DNA of 64,000 nucleotides from Alcaligenes faecalis (GTDB lineage Bacteria; Pseudomonadota; Gammaproteobacteria; Burkholderiales; Burkholderiaceae_B), in assembly GCF_041521385.1 (NCBI RefSeq), contig NZ_CP168006.1, positions 2,662,295 through 2,726,294 on the forward strand, given 5' to 3'. A program made the position numbers and the translations under genes. Below, piece by piece: positions 36,772 through 45,794 of the stretch (position 1 is the first letter of the stretch; every line of letters starts with the position of its first letter). The notes below the pieces were generated by a model. It did not search any database and was not told where the DNA came from. It worked only from the letters and a program-made list of their open reading frames with translations.

Positions 36772-36853
36772 GGCGTTTCAGTTTGCAGTCCTGGGCGCTT
36801 TATGAGGCCTCATAGAGTGTTCTAGAGGCAGAGCCATCAACAAGGCGATGAGT

Positions 36854-36893
36854 AAGCCTGAATTCGGGATGTCACCGGACTCAGGCTTTTTTT
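36854..36893 (+). terminator. Rho-independent terminator after the dehydrogenase gene
   Basis: AAGCCTGA (36854-36861) pairs with TCAGGCTT (36881-36888), with further inner CGG/CCG pairing, followed by a run of seven T to 36893. Confidence 0.88.
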
Positions 36894-36948
36894 ATCGGCG
36901 GAAGGGGCTGTTTCTGTATCGCTTCTTTGTCGACAGGTCCAGGCAAAG

Positions 36949-36980
36949 AAAAAGCCCAATGAATGTTCATTGGGCTTTTT
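36949..36980. terminator. Bidirectional terminator, mainly for the cytochrome gene
   Basis: AAAAAGCCCAATGAA (36949-36963) pairs perfectly over 15 bp with 36966-36980 across a 2-base TG spacer, with T-runs on both strands. It lies 44 bp beyond the stop of the minus-strand cytochrome gene. Confidence 0.92.
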
Positions 36981-37023
36981 GTATTCGCAGGCCCTGTGCC
37001 AGGACAGAGCCTTGGTGCAAGGC

Positions 37024-37911
37024 TTACTTGGCGGCGTTAACCATGTGTTGGATAGCAGCACGGATTTCGTCGTCAGAGGCTTGCGAACCGCCGCGTGGAG
37101 GCATGGCGCCGACACCGTGGATCGCTTTTTGAAGCATGGTATCCATACCGGACTCGATATAGGGCTTCCAGGCAGCCTGATCGCCAAACTTGGGCGCACC
37201 GGCGACACCGGCTGCATGACAGGCAAAGCAAATGGTGTCGTACAGTTTGATGCCTGCTGGGTCGACTTTGCTGTCGTCAGCGGCTGCCGTTTGTGTGGCG
37301 GCAGGGGCTTCCGTGGCAGGGGCCTCGGCGGATTGAGTATCTGCAGCCGCGGCTTCAGGTTTGACGTCAGCTTCTTCACCTTCCGGGGCAGGCGCTTCGG
37401 GCTCTTTGAAGTCTGCGCCAGCTGCATTGGCCATGTAAACAACGGCACGGGCCACTTCGATATCGTCCAGCGATGGGTTGCCGCCCTTGGCAGGCATGCC
37501 TCGAATGCCGTGAATGGCGTTCTTGATCAGCTCGTCCTGGCCCTGTTTGAGTAGTTCGCCCCAGGCAGCTTCGTCGCCAAACTTGGGCGCACCGGCCACA
37601 CCGGTGCCGTGACAGGCGGTACAGGTGGTTTCGTACACTTGCTGGCCCGTCTTCAGTTCTTTAACGGCATTGACGTCAACCAGTTTGAAACCGGCAACCG
37701 GTTGAATGCGGGCAGCGATGGCTTCAGGGGAAAGGGCGGCGGAGCCAGCACCTGCACCCATGGTGGAGGTAACCAGACTGACCAGCATGACAATAATCGC
37801 GATGGGCACCAAGAAAGCCAGAGCCACGGTCACAAGCAATTGTTTAGGGGTTTTGATCATGGCTGAGTGACCCTCGTTGTGTTCTTCGGGTTTTTGTTCC
37901 GTGTTGCTCAT
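37024..37911 (-). CDS. Membrane-anchored dihaem cytochrome c (c5-like)
   Basis: A 295-residue protein with a short cytosolic tail, one membrane span (about residues 24-48) and two periplasmic cytochrome c domains. Haem motifs are CTACH (residues 97-101) and CFACH (228-232). The domains are near-duplicates (both have GVAGAPKFGD) and are joined by an Ala/Pro/Glu-rich linker (about 168-212). Such proteins carry electrons to terminal oxidases or alternative acceptors. I chose the ATG at 37911; an in-frame start 57 bp upstream lacks support. It is a single-gene unit with its own terminator. Confidence 0.9.
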   Translation of the reverse strand: MSNTEQKPEEHNEGHSAMIKTPKQLLVTVALAFLVPIAIIVMLVSLVTSTMGAGAGSAALSPEAIAARIQPVAGFKLVDVNAVKELKTGQQVYETTCTACHGTGVAGAPKFGDEAAWGELLKQGQDELIKNAIHGIRGMPAKGGNPSLDDIEVARAVVYMANAAGADFKEPEAPAPEGEEADVKPEAAAADTQSAEAPATEAPAATQTAAADDSKVDPAGIKLYDTICFACHAAGVAGAPKFGDQAAWKPYIESGMDTMLQKAIHGVGAMPPRGGSQASDDEIRAAIQHMVNAAK

Positions 37912-38154
37912 TATCGGATCCTGCGAGTTCGTACAAGAAATGACGGGAGGGCCTTTGACGGCCACCAATAAAGGCTTGCGCCTACCTAATGGGTGTGCGC
38001 AAGGACGTGTCTACCAAGCCACCGACCCAGATCGCGCAACCATGGATTATAGCGGAGTGTATCGCTCTTGTATCTGACTCTTGATTTGGCATACTCATAA
38101 TTGCCCAATAGATGCTGAAAAAAACTCCAAACTCGCGCTACAATAGTGAGCTTG

Positions 38155-38229
38155 GCGTCCGTAGTTCAATGGATAGAATTAGGGTTTCCGAAGCCCTCGA
38201 TACAGGTTCGATTCCTGTCGGACGCGCCA
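38155..38229 (+). tRNA. tRNA-Arg (anticodon CCG)
   Basis: A 75-nt gene including encoded CCA. The acceptor arm GCGTCCG pairs with CGGACGC, the D arm GTTC pairs with GAAT, the anticodon stem AGGGT/GCCCT holds loop TTCCGAA (anticodon CCG, reading CGG), and the T arm ACAGG/CCTGT holds TTCGATT. The discriminator base is G. A terminator follows at 38310-38333. Confidence 0.96.
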
Positions 38230-38309
38230 GAATTCCTTGTTTATACGGCTCTTTAGGGCCGTGCTTCAAGGGCTGGTGTGAATTTCCAGTTATAACGCGT
38301 CATATTGCA

Positions 38310-38333
38310 AGCAGCCGTGGGCTGCTTTTTTTG
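38310..38333 (+). terminator. Terminator after tRNA-Arg
   Basis: AGCAGCC (38310-38316) and GGCTGCT (38320-38326) pair around GTG, followed by T residues. Confidence 0.9.
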
Positions 38334-38659
38334 TGTCCGCTGTTTGCCTAAAGAGGGTTCCAAGAGAGATTCGGATGAAGTCGGCTAACTATTGATTTCG
38401 ATCATTTGGCCTGGGACAAAAAAGAGATGTCCATCTGTATTTGTATGTTCAGCCTTTGTCTGGAGGTGAGAGCAAGGTGTTATCAGGTCAATCAGCTAGA
38501 GAGGATGACTGAAGCAAGCAGGGCCGTACCTGATAAGAGAACACGGAGCCAGGTGGCGCTTCGGGGGGCTTGCTACGACACGGTGTGTGGCAGTGGAGTA
38601 TTGAAAAAGATAAAGGGGAGGGGCTGATAAGGCCCCTTTATTTTGTACGGCGGTCTGGT
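38334..38659. other. Intergenic, no gene seen
   Basis: No convincing coding sequence. It holds a 9-bp inverted repeat with a wide loop (TTATCAGGT from 38480, ACCTGATAA from 38528) and a terminator-like hairpin (38619-38644). I looked for an integration site or phage remnant downstream of the tRNA and found none. Confidence 0.6.
38619..38644. terminator. Short hairpin near the methyltransferase stop
   Basis: AGGGGC (38619-38624) pairs with GCCCCT (38632-38637), followed on the plus strand by TTATTTT. On the minus strand the tail is poor, so it is a better terminator for plus-strand read-through. Confidence 0.55.
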
Positions 38660-39436
38660 TTAAATAGCTTCGGCACAAATCACATAGTCATGACCATGAC
38701 GCAGACCTCCCAAGGTCTGATTCAAGGCCAGGGCTTGCTTGCGCAGGGCCTGGACATGCTCGGACAAGGCCAGGGCCAGGTTGCGGTCCTTCAGACGGCG
38801 CAGACGCCCGTCACACATATCCAGTTGACCGTGAATGAAGCTGTCGCCATAACGAATGCCAAAGCGTTGCGCATCCACACAACGGTAGCCGGACTGCCGC
38901 AAATGACGCAGTACCCAGTCCATCGGGTATTCGCGATACGGGCGCTCGCCTGCCAGTAGCAGGCAGGCATCGCGTAAACGGCCTATTTCCACAATCAATT
39001 TGCCCGCCGGGTCCGTGCTGCTATAGGGCACGTAAGGCTCCAGACCAATAATGTAGAGACGCTGGCCGGTAAGCGGCCGCAGGCGGCTGAACAGTTGGTC
39101 CTGGGTGTAGGGGGCAAAGCCGTCTATGGCACCGAGTAGATAGTCTGCCAGAACCGTATCAAAGCGTTCGCCTTGTAGAAACTCCGGGTCGCTCCAGTTG
39201 CCCACCAGCAGACGGTCCTCGGGACGTTTCTGATCGCCCAGCTCATGGGTCACCTGTTCGGCCATACCGGGGGAGGCGGTAATGGCCGTCCAGCGTTCGG
39301 TGTCCAGTGTCAGCAACCAGCGCAGCGAGCCTTTGCCGGTGCCGGCATCCAGAAAGTTGCCCCAGGGACGGTCGCCCTGCATGTCGGCCACGATCTGGTA
39401 GAGACGGCTACCGGTGTGTAGGGCGGTCTTGCTCAA
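38660..39436 (-). CDS. Class I SAM-dependent methyltransferase-like protein
   Basis: A 258-residue protein whose first half fits a Rossmann methyltransferase: motif I FLDAGTGKGSLRWL near residues 28-41, an acidic strand-2 region, and VLADYLLGAI at the strand-4 position. The C-terminal half is not one I recognise. Its start overlaps the end of the TonB receptor gene by 4 bp, so translation is coupled, and both genes sit downstream of a Zur-type box. A role tied to zinc supply is therefore suggested, for example modification of a metal chelator or regulation, but the substrate is unknown. Confidence 0.75.
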   Translation of the reverse strand: MSKTALHTGSRLYQIVADMQGDRPWGNFLDAGTGKGSLRWLLTLDTERWTAITASPGMAEQVTHELGDQKRPEDRLLVGNWSDPEFLQGERFDTVLADYLLGAIDGFAPYTQDQLFSRLRPLTGQRLYIIGLEPYVPYSSTDPAGKLIVEIGRLRDACLLLAGERPYREYPMDWVLRHLRQSGYRCVDAQRFGIRYGDSFIHGQLDMCDGRLRRLKDRNLALALSEHVQALRKQALALNQTLGGLRHGHDYVICAEAI

Positions 39437-41487
39437 AACTCCACCTGTATCCCAGCCAGAATGTTGCGTCCCATCAAGGGGGCCTGACGGGCAATAAAGG
39501 AGGTGTGACGGTAGGCCAACTTGTTCAGCAAGTTATTTCCTCTCAGGTACAGGGTGTAGGTGTTCTGGTCCATATGCAGGCGGTAGCTTAAACCCATGCT
39601 GAGCAAACCGTAGGACGGTGAACCTTCTTCATGTTCAGCGACGCGGTTTTGGGCGAAGGTATGGGTGTAACCCACAAAACCGGACCAGTTCTGCCAGTTC
39701 AGATCCGTGCGAATGCCCAGGCGGGCGGCAGGCATGCGAGGCAGGTTGCGGCCGGGATCTTGCAGTTTACCGCGCACCAGATCGCCATATACGCTGACCG
39801 AGGCCCAGGAAGTGACGGGATAGGAGGCCTCGGCTTCCAGGCCCCAGAATTGGGCTTTGTCCTGGCTGTATTGAATCAACTGGAAGTCTTCGTGACGGTC
39901 CAGGCTGCGGCCATAAATGTAGTTTGAGCTGTGTGTGTAGAAGGTACGCAGATCAAAGCGCAGATCGCCCAGATGTTTTTGCAGGCCCAGATCAACCGTA
40001 TGGCTGGTCTCACGATCCAGATTCGGGTCGCCGCGCTCATAGCTGAGCGTGGCAAAGTGTACGCCTTTGGCGAATAGCTCCTGGGCGGTGGGCAGGCGTT
40101 GCGAACGGGAAATGGACAGGCTGGCCGCGTACTCAGGGGCAAAGTCCCAGACAGTACCCAGGGAGAAGGAGGTGGCCGTGCCTTTGCGGCGCTCCAGCGT
40201 TTGCGAGTCAGGGGAGACGGTTTGCCATTCCTGACGCGCACCCAGCTCCAGACGCCAATCGTCCCAGTTCACGCTTTCCAAGAGGAACAAGCCATGGCTG
40301 CGAGTTCGGGTAGGTGGGATGAAGTTTTCTGTGCCATCGCGGGACGCAAAGTCAGACTGGCTGGTCTGCAGGCCGATCACGCCTTCGAAGGGCCCCCAAG
40401 AATCGTGCTCCAGCTCCAGGCGGGTGTCGTAGCCACGATTGGTAAAGCGAGTGCCCGCTATATCACCATCTTTTTCTACGTGCTGGTAGTCGGTGGCACC
40501 GGCTCGCAGGCGAGCACGCTTGAAGCCGGGTAAAGGATCGCGCAATTCGCCGCGTATATCGAAGCGCTGGGTGCGCAGGTGAGCCGTGGCCGAGTGATCA
40601 TGGTCATGATCGTGATTGTGCCCGTGATCGTGGTCATGGCCGTGGTCATGACCATGGCCGCCACAATGCAGGGTGGCACCGTGTGGGTGGCAGTCCTCAT
40701 ATTCATGGCTGTGACCGGGCAGGCCGTAGCTGCCCTCGCGGTAAGAGTAAGCCGCACCTATATAACCACGGTCGCCAATAAAGGACAGACCGATGCTGCC
40801 GGTGTCCGTGCTGGAGTCCGAGTCCTTGACCCGGCTGTCAGTCCAGTTGGGGACGCGATAGTCGCGGCTGCGGTGCGAGGCTCCTTCCACATGCAAGGCG
40901 ATATTGCCTTCACCCGCTGTCATTTCCACTGCGCCGATTCTGCCACGGTCCGCTGTGGAGCCTTGGGCGCGCACCGAGCCTTCAAAACCCTTTTCGGGGA
41001 TGGCCGTAGGGATTTTGCGGTCCAAGACATTGACGACACCGCCAATGGCACCACCGCCGTAAAGCAGGGCGGATGGGCCGCGCAGTACCTCAATGCGGTC
41101 TGCCAGCCAGGTGTCGACTGTGATGGTGTGGTCGGGCGAGATGGCCGAAGCATCCATGACCTCCGCACCATCGCTTAAGACTTTGACGCGGGGAGCGGTC
41201 TGGCCGCGAATGACAGGGCGGCTGGCGCCGCTACCGAAGCTGTCTACATGAATGCCGACCTCACCGTCCAGCAACTCACCCAAGGTGCTGCTGCGGCGCA
41301 AATCCAGTTTGGGGCCTTGCAGGACCGTGCTGGCGGTGGCCAGTTCTGTTTGTCGCAAGGCCAGGGGGCTGGCGGAGATCCGGATAGGGGCCAGTTCTGG
41401 GACAGCTTCTTCAATTTCATTGGCTTGGGCAGAGGCACACAAAATCAGAGCCAGGGCTAGTGGCAGGGGACGGGGTTGGAAACGCAT
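39433..41487 (-). CDS. TonB-dependent receptor, ZnuD-like zinc receptor
   Basis: A 684-residue outer-membrane receptor. A signal peptide (to about residue 22) is followed by a plug domain (VIRGQTAPRVKVL and VEVLRGPSA-type segments, about 65-160) and a 22-strand barrel ending in Phe. A surface-loop region at about residues 259-303 is extremely rich in His and Asp (repeated HDHGHDHD pattern), as in zinc receptor ZnuD and other zinc or copper importers. I chose the ATG at 41487, which gives a proper signal peptide. The 13-bp palindrome at 41518-41530 matches Zur boxes. Import of zinc under zinc limitation is the best reading; copper is the main alternative. Confidence 0.9.
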   Translation of the reverse strand: MRFQPRPLPLALALILCASAQANEIEEAVPELAPIRISASPLALRQTELATASTVLQGPKLDLRRSSTLGELLDGEVGIHVDSFGSGASRPVIRGQTAPRVKVLSDGAEVMDASAISPDHTITVDTWLADRIEVLRGPSALLYGGGAIGGVVNVLDRKIPTAIPEKGFEGSVRAQGSTADRGRIGAVEMTAGEGNIALHVEGASHRSRDYRVPNWTDSRVKDSDSSTDTGSIGLSFIGDRGYIGAAYSYREGSYGLPGHSHEYEDCHPHGATLHCGGHGHDHGHDHDHGHNHDHDHDHSATAHLRTQRFDIRGELRDPLPGFKRARLRAGATDYQHVEKDGDIAGTRFTNRGYDTRLELEHDSWGPFEGVIGLQTSQSDFASRDGTENFIPPTRTRSHGLFLLESVNWDDWRLELGARQEWQTVSPDSQTLERRKGTATSFSLGTVWDFAPEYAASLSISRSQRLPTAQELFAKGVHFATLSYERGDPNLDRETSHTVDLGLQKHLGDLRFDLRTFYTHSSNYIYGRSLDRHEDFQLIQYSQDKAQFWGLEAEASYPVTSWASVSVYGDLVRGKLQDPGRNLPRMPAARLGIRTDLNWQNWSGFVGYTHTFAQNRVAEHEEGSPSYGLLSMGLSYRLHMDQNTYTLYLRGNNLLNKLAYRHTSFIARQAPLMGRNILAGIQVEF

Positions 41488-41517
41488 CTCATCTTCCAGT
41501 TGATTAATTTTCGATAC

Positions 41518-41530
41518 GTTATAACATAAC
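41518..41530. promoter_or_regulatory. Zur-type box upstream of the TonB receptor
   Basis: GTTATAACATAAC is a perfect GTTAT-N3-ATAAC inverted repeat centred on 41524, 31 bp upstream of the receptor start. Zur boxes in Proteobacteria have this core. It lies where it would overlap the promoter, consistent with repression by zinc-loaded Zur. Confidence 0.75.
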
Positions 41531-41735
41531 AATAATTTTTGGGTTTAGTAAAAGAAACCCTTTCAGGCCAAAGGGGCTTGGCTAGGTTGATACAATCGCA
41601 GGCCGGCAAGCGTGCAGGCGTTGGCTGGAGCTGATACGTCTTGTGAACTCTGCGGGTGTGATGAAGTAACGGTGGCGATATCGACTATCGCTCTGTTGAG
41701 GGGCAGAACAAGGGCCAAGCTGTCACGATGTGGAA

Positions 41736-41758
41736 TAAAAAACCGCCCCGTAGGGCGG
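41736..41758 (-). terminator. gshA terminator
   Basis: On the minus strand CCGCCC (41758-41753) and GGGCGG (41748-41743) pair around TACG, followed by TTTTTT (41742-41736). It lies 7 bp beyond the gshA stop. Confidence 0.9.
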
Positions 41759-41764
41759 CTTGGC

Positions 41765-43348
41765 TTAGCTGTTGTTCACGGCGGGTGGAATCAGATTGCG
41801 CTCGTAGCGATGGACGTAGTCCTCAAAGGACTCCTGGTCTTGCGCTTCGATATCAAGCTGGGCTTGCACAGACTCTTGAGCCTGTTGCTCGAAGGCGGCT
41901 TGCTTGGAGGCAGACAAAGGATGGGCCAGCAAGGTTTCGTGATGCTCGCGGCTGCGTTGCAAGGCGTAGTCGTGAAAGCTCAAGCCGGTTTCACGTAACT
42001 GGTTTAGTAACTGGGCAGACGGAGTTAGCTCTGGGTTCTCCAGCTTGCGGATTTGGGCTTGTACGGCTTCTGTGTGACCTTGGGTATTCAGGGCCTGATC
42101 CAGCATTTGTGCGTAAGGCAGCAAGGATTCCAGAATCTCGTGGCCCCAGTCTTGCAGGCTGACGCTTTCTTTTTGCTGATTGGTCAGCATCAGGCCTGGG
42201 CGGCGGCCTTCGCGCACAACAGTGGCAAAGTTGTTTTTGCTGTCCTGGCAGTAGCCACCATCCGGGAAGAAGGGGCTGTCTTGTATGGTACAGAACAGCA
42301 GGAACGTATCCAGGAAGCGGCAGGTTTGCTCGGAAATGCCGGTGGGCGATTCTGGGTCGATATCCAGGCAGCGTACTTCGATATATTCCACACCGCGTTG
42401 GGCCAGGGCGGTGGCTGGACGTTCGCTGCGCTGCGTTGTGCGCTTGGGGCGAATGCTGGAGTAGTACTCGTTTTCAATCTGCAGAATATGGGTGTTGAGC
42501 TGAATCCACTCGCCATCGCGGTGGGTGCCCAGCTTTTCGTAATCCGGCCAAGGGGTCACGGCAGCGTGATACATGCGCATCACAAAGGTGTCCAGGTCGT
42601 TGTAGCAAAGCTGAAGCTCGGCTTGGGCTTCCTTGTTGTGATAGCCCAGATCACTCATGCGCAGGCTGGTTGCCCAGGGCATGGTCAGTGTGTCGTCGTC
42701 GATCTTGTCCAGATTGTTGCTACGACCTTGCAGGAAGTTCGCATCCAGCACGGGCGAGGCACCAAACAAGTACATCAACAGCCAGGAATAGCGCGTGAAG
42801 TTGCGGATCAGTGCCAAATACCCGTTGGATCGCTGGTCTTGCAGATTGTCGCCACAGACGTTTAACAAGGGCCAGATACCATCAGGCAAGGAAAAGTTGT
42901 AATGCACCCCGGCAATGCATTGCATGGGTTTGCCATAGCGTTCAGCCAGACCACGGCGGTACACATGCTTGAGCATGCCCGTGTTGGATTTGCCGTACCA
43001 GGCAATGGCAATATCTTGTTCGGCGGGCAGCAGCGCAGGCATGGACTGGTTCCAGATTATTTCCTGGTCCAGTTTGCCGGCGACAAAGGTGTGGATGTCG
43101 GTCAGTTCTTGCAACACGTCCTCGACCCGGGCTTGCGGTTCGGTGATCAGCTCCAGCAGGGCCTCGGCGTAGTCGGTTGTGATGTGGCCGTTGGTCAGGG
43201 CCGACCCAATGGTTTTGGGATGGGGGGTCGCTGCCAATTGGCCCAGCGCATCAACGCGCAGTCCTTCTTTTTCGATGCCGCGCAAGATTCCCTGCAAAAT
43301 CTCGGGATTCTGTTGCAGGGCAAGGCGACGTTCGTGGCTGGTGTTCAT
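41765..43348 (-). CDS. gshA: Glutamate--cysteine ligase
   Basis: A 527-residue enzyme of the E. coli GshA type that makes gamma-glutamylcysteine, the first step of glutathione synthesis. Family marks include the N-terminal GIEKEGLRV segment (glutamate/Mg site, about residues 25-33), the HVYRRGLAERYG region, GVHYNFSLPDGIW, and YIEVRCLDIDP. The ATG at 43348 gives the typical start; an in-frame ATG 33 bp upstream is less likely. It appears to be a single-gene unit with its own terminator. Confidence 0.95.
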   Translation of the reverse strand: MNTSHERRLALQQNPEILQGILRGIEKEGLRVDALGQLAATPHPKTIGSALTNGHITTDYAEALLELITEPQARVEDVLQELTDIHTFVAGKLDQEIIWNQSMPALLPAEQDIAIAWYGKSNTGMLKHVYRRGLAERYGKPMQCIAGVHYNFSLPDGIWPLLNVCGDNLQDQRSNGYLALIRNFTRYSWLLMYLFGASPVLDANFLQGRSNNLDKIDDDTLTMPWATSLRMSDLGYHNKEAQAELQLCYNDLDTFVMRMYHAAVTPWPDYEKLGTHRDGEWIQLNTHILQIENEYYSSIRPKRTTQRSERPATALAQRGVEYIEVRCLDIDPESPTGISEQTCRFLDTFLLFCTIQDSPFFPDGGYCQDSKNNFATVVREGRRPGLMLTNQQKESVSLQDWGHEILESLLPYAQMLDQALNTQGHTEAVQAQIRKLENPELTPSAQLLNQLRETGLSFHDYALQRSREHHETLLAHPLSASKQAAFEQQAQESVQAQLDIEAQDQESFEDYVHRYERNLIPPAVNNS

Positions 43349-43542
43349 GGTGGTGTTTCCCACTTTCGAAATCGGGTGCAAGATACGGGACTGTTCAAAG
43401 GGGCTGGGCCCCGTCTATAAATAGTAGTCCGACCACACTTGCTTTGTTAAGTTGCGCCAAACGGCGTATTGGGCAGGGCGAGTATAAGGCGGCTGTTCAG
43501 CCAGCCGATGAAAAGCATGAAACGGGATACGGGATTAGTACC

Positions 43543-44073
43543 ATGACGATCAGGCGCATTATCGCGATACTGGCGGCCTTCTTGACCTTGGCCGCCTGCA
43601 GTCCGGAGTTTAACTGGCGCAAGGTTCAGCTTGAACACACTGGCCTGTCGGTCATGTTGCCTGGCAAGCCTACCACCAGTCACCGATTGCTGGATTTCGA
43701 GCAGCATCAACTGGATTTTTACCTCACTACCGCGACGGCGGGTGGACAAAGCTATACCGTAGGCCATGTGATTTTGCCCATGGAGCTGCAACAGGACGAG
43801 GCTGCCCGCCAACGCCTGTACGAGGCGCTGCACGATTCTTTGCGCGGGAAATTCATACCAGATGGGCAGGTCAGCGAGAAAAGCCAGGTACAACTGCCAC
43901 CACCAGGTCAGGTGTTTTTCATGACGCGCGATGTGGGGGGCGTAGCCTTGCGCCTGGAGGCCATGATCCGCATGGAGCCAGGCTGGATAGTGCAGGGCTT
44001 TGTTATGACGGACTCCGGCAAGGCCCCGGACGCGGCTCAGGCAACGGTTTTCTTTGACGGCTTAGCTCGCTAG
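43543..44073 (+). CDS. Putative lipoprotein of unknown function
   Basis: A 176-residue protein with a lipoprotein signal: basic start, hydrophobic core and a lipobox LAAC (Cys19). The rest is a single compact domain (GLSVMLPGKPTTSHRLLDFE and so on) of a type seen as hypothetical lipoproteins; I cannot name it. I took the ATG at 43543 because it begins the signal peptide. Its last 71 bp overlap the convergent LuxR-like remnant. It is monocistronic as far as can be seen. Confidence 0.75.
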   Translation: MTIRRIIAILAAFLTLAACSPEFNWRKVQLEHTGLSVMLPGKPTTSHRLLDFEQHQLDFYLTTATAGGQSYTVGHVILPMELQQDEAARQRLYEALHDSLRGKFIPDGQVSEKSQVQLPPPGQVFFMTRDVGGVALRLEAMIRMEPGWIVQGFVMTDSGKAPDAAQATVFFDGLAR

Positions 44074-44326
44074 CGGGATCGCCGCTGATCAGGCGCTGCT
44101 GCAAAGCCAGGGTAATGGCCGCTTGGCGGCTGTAGACCCCAAGCTTGGCGTAGGCGTTCTGGAAGTGAAAGTTGATCGTGCGCTCAGTAATGCCCAGGAT
44201 GATGCTGATTTCCCAACTGGTTTTGCCATGGGCGGCCCAGTTCAGGCAGGACTGTTCGCGTGAAGTTAAGTGCGTCACGGTAAAGCCATTCCTCATGCAT
44301 TCGTGGTAAATGTCGGGCCAATGTAC
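44003..44326 (-). pseudogene. 5'-truncated LuxR-type regulator remnant
   Basis: A 97-codon frame from an ATG at 44296 encodes a complete LuxR C-terminal helix-turn-helix (LTSREQSCLNWAAHGKTSWE, then GITERTINFHFQNAYAKLGV). Homologous-looking sequence continues upstream of that ATG (PDIYHECMRNGF) back to an in-frame TGA at 44329-44327, with no start codon, so the 5' part seems lost. The N-terminal signal-binding domain is absent; 224 bp remain before metX. The 3' end extends past the usual domain end and overlaps the lipoprotein gene by 71 bp. It may still be expressed as a stand-alone HTH protein. Confidence 0.65.
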
Positions 44327-44351
44327 TCAAATTTAGCTTAGCTGGCAGACA

Positions 44352-44379
44352 GATTTACACGAAAATAATGATGTAAATC
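44352..44379. promoter_or_regulatory. Inverted repeat upstream of metX
   Basis: GATTTACA (44352-44359) and TGTAAATC (44372-44379) form a perfect 8-bp inverted repeat with a 12-bp spacer, in the AT-rich gap between the LuxR remnant and metX. It could be an operator for metX or a surviving site of the lost LuxR gene. Confidence 0.5.
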
Positions 44380-44549
44380 AAAGCACTGTATTTTTTCTGA
44401 CGTTACCTTTGCCCAGAGTTCTGAATCGATCCCGGCTGGTCGATTTGGACGCCGCGCTGCAGCGATGCTAGAATTTTGCCTTATACGTTTTGCGCCGATT
44501 TGCCTGATCCGCTTGCGGGCGCTCCATAAATCCAGCTAAAGAGGTCCTG

Positions 44550-45794
44550 ATGGCCACTGATTCCGTCCCTCGCGCCGATACTGGCGCCCTTAGCCCATCC
44601 TGCGGATTGATCCCCGAAGGTTCCGTGGGCCCTGTACAAGCCGAACTCATCGCCTTTGACGAACCTCTGCACCTGCGCAGCGGGCAAGTGCTGCCCAGCT
44701 ACGAGCTGGCAGTCGAAACCTACGGCACCCTTAACGATGAACGCAGCAATGCGGTATTGGTGTGCCATGCACTCAATGCCTCGCACCACGTTGCCGGTTA
44801 TTACGACGATGATCCCAAAAGCATAGGCTGGTGGGACAATATGGTCGGCCCCGGCAAAGCGGTGGATACCGATCGCTTTTTCGTCATTGGCGTCAACAAT
44901 ATTGGCTCCTGCTTTGGTTCTACCGGCCCGTCCAGCATCAATCCCGCCACAGGCAAACCGTGGGGCTCCGAGTTTCCTGTTCTGACGGTGGAAGACTGGG
45001 TTCGTGCCCAGGCCCGTTTGGCGGATTACTTTGGCATTCGCAAGTTTGCGGCCGTCATGGGGGGCTCTTTGGGTGGCATGCAGGCCCTGAGCTGGGCCAT
45101 TAGTTGCCCCGAGCGTGTGGAGAACTGTGTGGTTATTGCCAGCACCTCGCGCCTGTCGGCCCAGAACATTGCCTTTAACGAAGTGGCCCGCAGCGCCATT
45201 TTGTCCGACCCGCAGTTTCACGGTGGTAATTACTACGAGCATGGTGTGGTGCCTAAAGCGGGTCTGGGTGTTGCCCGCATGGTGGGCCACATCACTTATT
45301 TGTCTGATACCGTGATGGCCGAAAAATTTGGCCGTAATCAGCGTGCGCCAGCTCAAGGCGGCGAATATCACTACAACTATGGCGTGGAATTCGAGGTCGA
45401 ATCCTATTTGCGCTATCAAGGCGAGAAATTCTCGCGTTACTTTGACGCCAATACCTACCTGATTATCACTCGTGCGCTGGATTACTTTGACCCTTCGCGC
45501 CAGTCTCAGGGGGACCTGGTCAAGGCACTGGAAAAGGTGCTGGCCAAGTTCTTGTTGGTGTCCTTCACCACGGACTGGCGTTTCTCGCCCGAGTGTTCGC
45601 GTGAAATCGTGCAGGCTTTGCTGCGCAACCAGCGTCAGGTCACTTATGCTGAAATCGATGCCCCGCACGGGCACGACGCTTTCTTGCTGGAAGACCCTCG
45701 TTATCATGCCGTGGTGCAGGGGTACTATGACCAGATCGCCGCTAATTTGGGCTTGCCTGCGCGCACGCGCACAACAGGGGTGCTGGCTGAATGA
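44550..45794 (+). CDS. metX: Homoserine O-acyltransferase MetX
   Basis: A 414-residue alpha/beta-hydrolase-fold enzyme that acylates homoserine in methionine synthesis. The nucleophile Ser173 is in GGSLGGMQ, an oxyanion/cap region [14 protein letters not shown] precedes it, and the C-terminal Asp and His are in FTTDWRFSP and APHGHDAFL. Whether acetyl- or succinyl-CoA is used cannot be told from the name alone; many beta-proteobacterial MetX prefer succinyl-CoA. AGAGG precedes the ATG at 44550. It overlaps metW by 4 bp, the usual pair in this lineage. Confidence 0.95.
   Translation: MATDSVPRADTGALSPSCGLIPEGSVGPVQAELIAFDEPLHLRSGQVLPSYELAVETYGTLNDERSNAVLVCHALNASHHVAGYYDDDPKSIGWWDNMVGPGKAVDTDRFFVIGVNNIGSCFGSTGPSSINPATGKPWGSEFPVLTVEDWVRAQARLADYFGIRKFAAVMGGSLGGMQALSWAISCPERVENCVVIASTSRLSAQNIAFNEVARSAILSDPQFHGGNYYEHGVVPKAGLGVARMVGHITYLSDTVMAEKFGRNQRAPAQGGEYHYNYGVEFEVESYLRYQGEKFSRYFDANTYLIITRALDYFDPSRQSQGDLVKALEKVLAKFLLVSFTTDWRFSPECSREIVQALLRNQRQVTYAEIDAPHGHDAFLLEDPRYHAVVQGYYDQIAANLGLPARTRTTGVLAE

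Noticed and set aside
38155..38340. Integrated element at the tRNA-Arg 3' end
   Set aside because: No integrase gene and no repeat of the tRNA 3' end were seen in the downstream sequence.
44380..44549. SAM riboswitch upstream of metX
   Set aside because: I could not find a conserved SAM-I, SAM-II or SAM-alpha core in the short leader.
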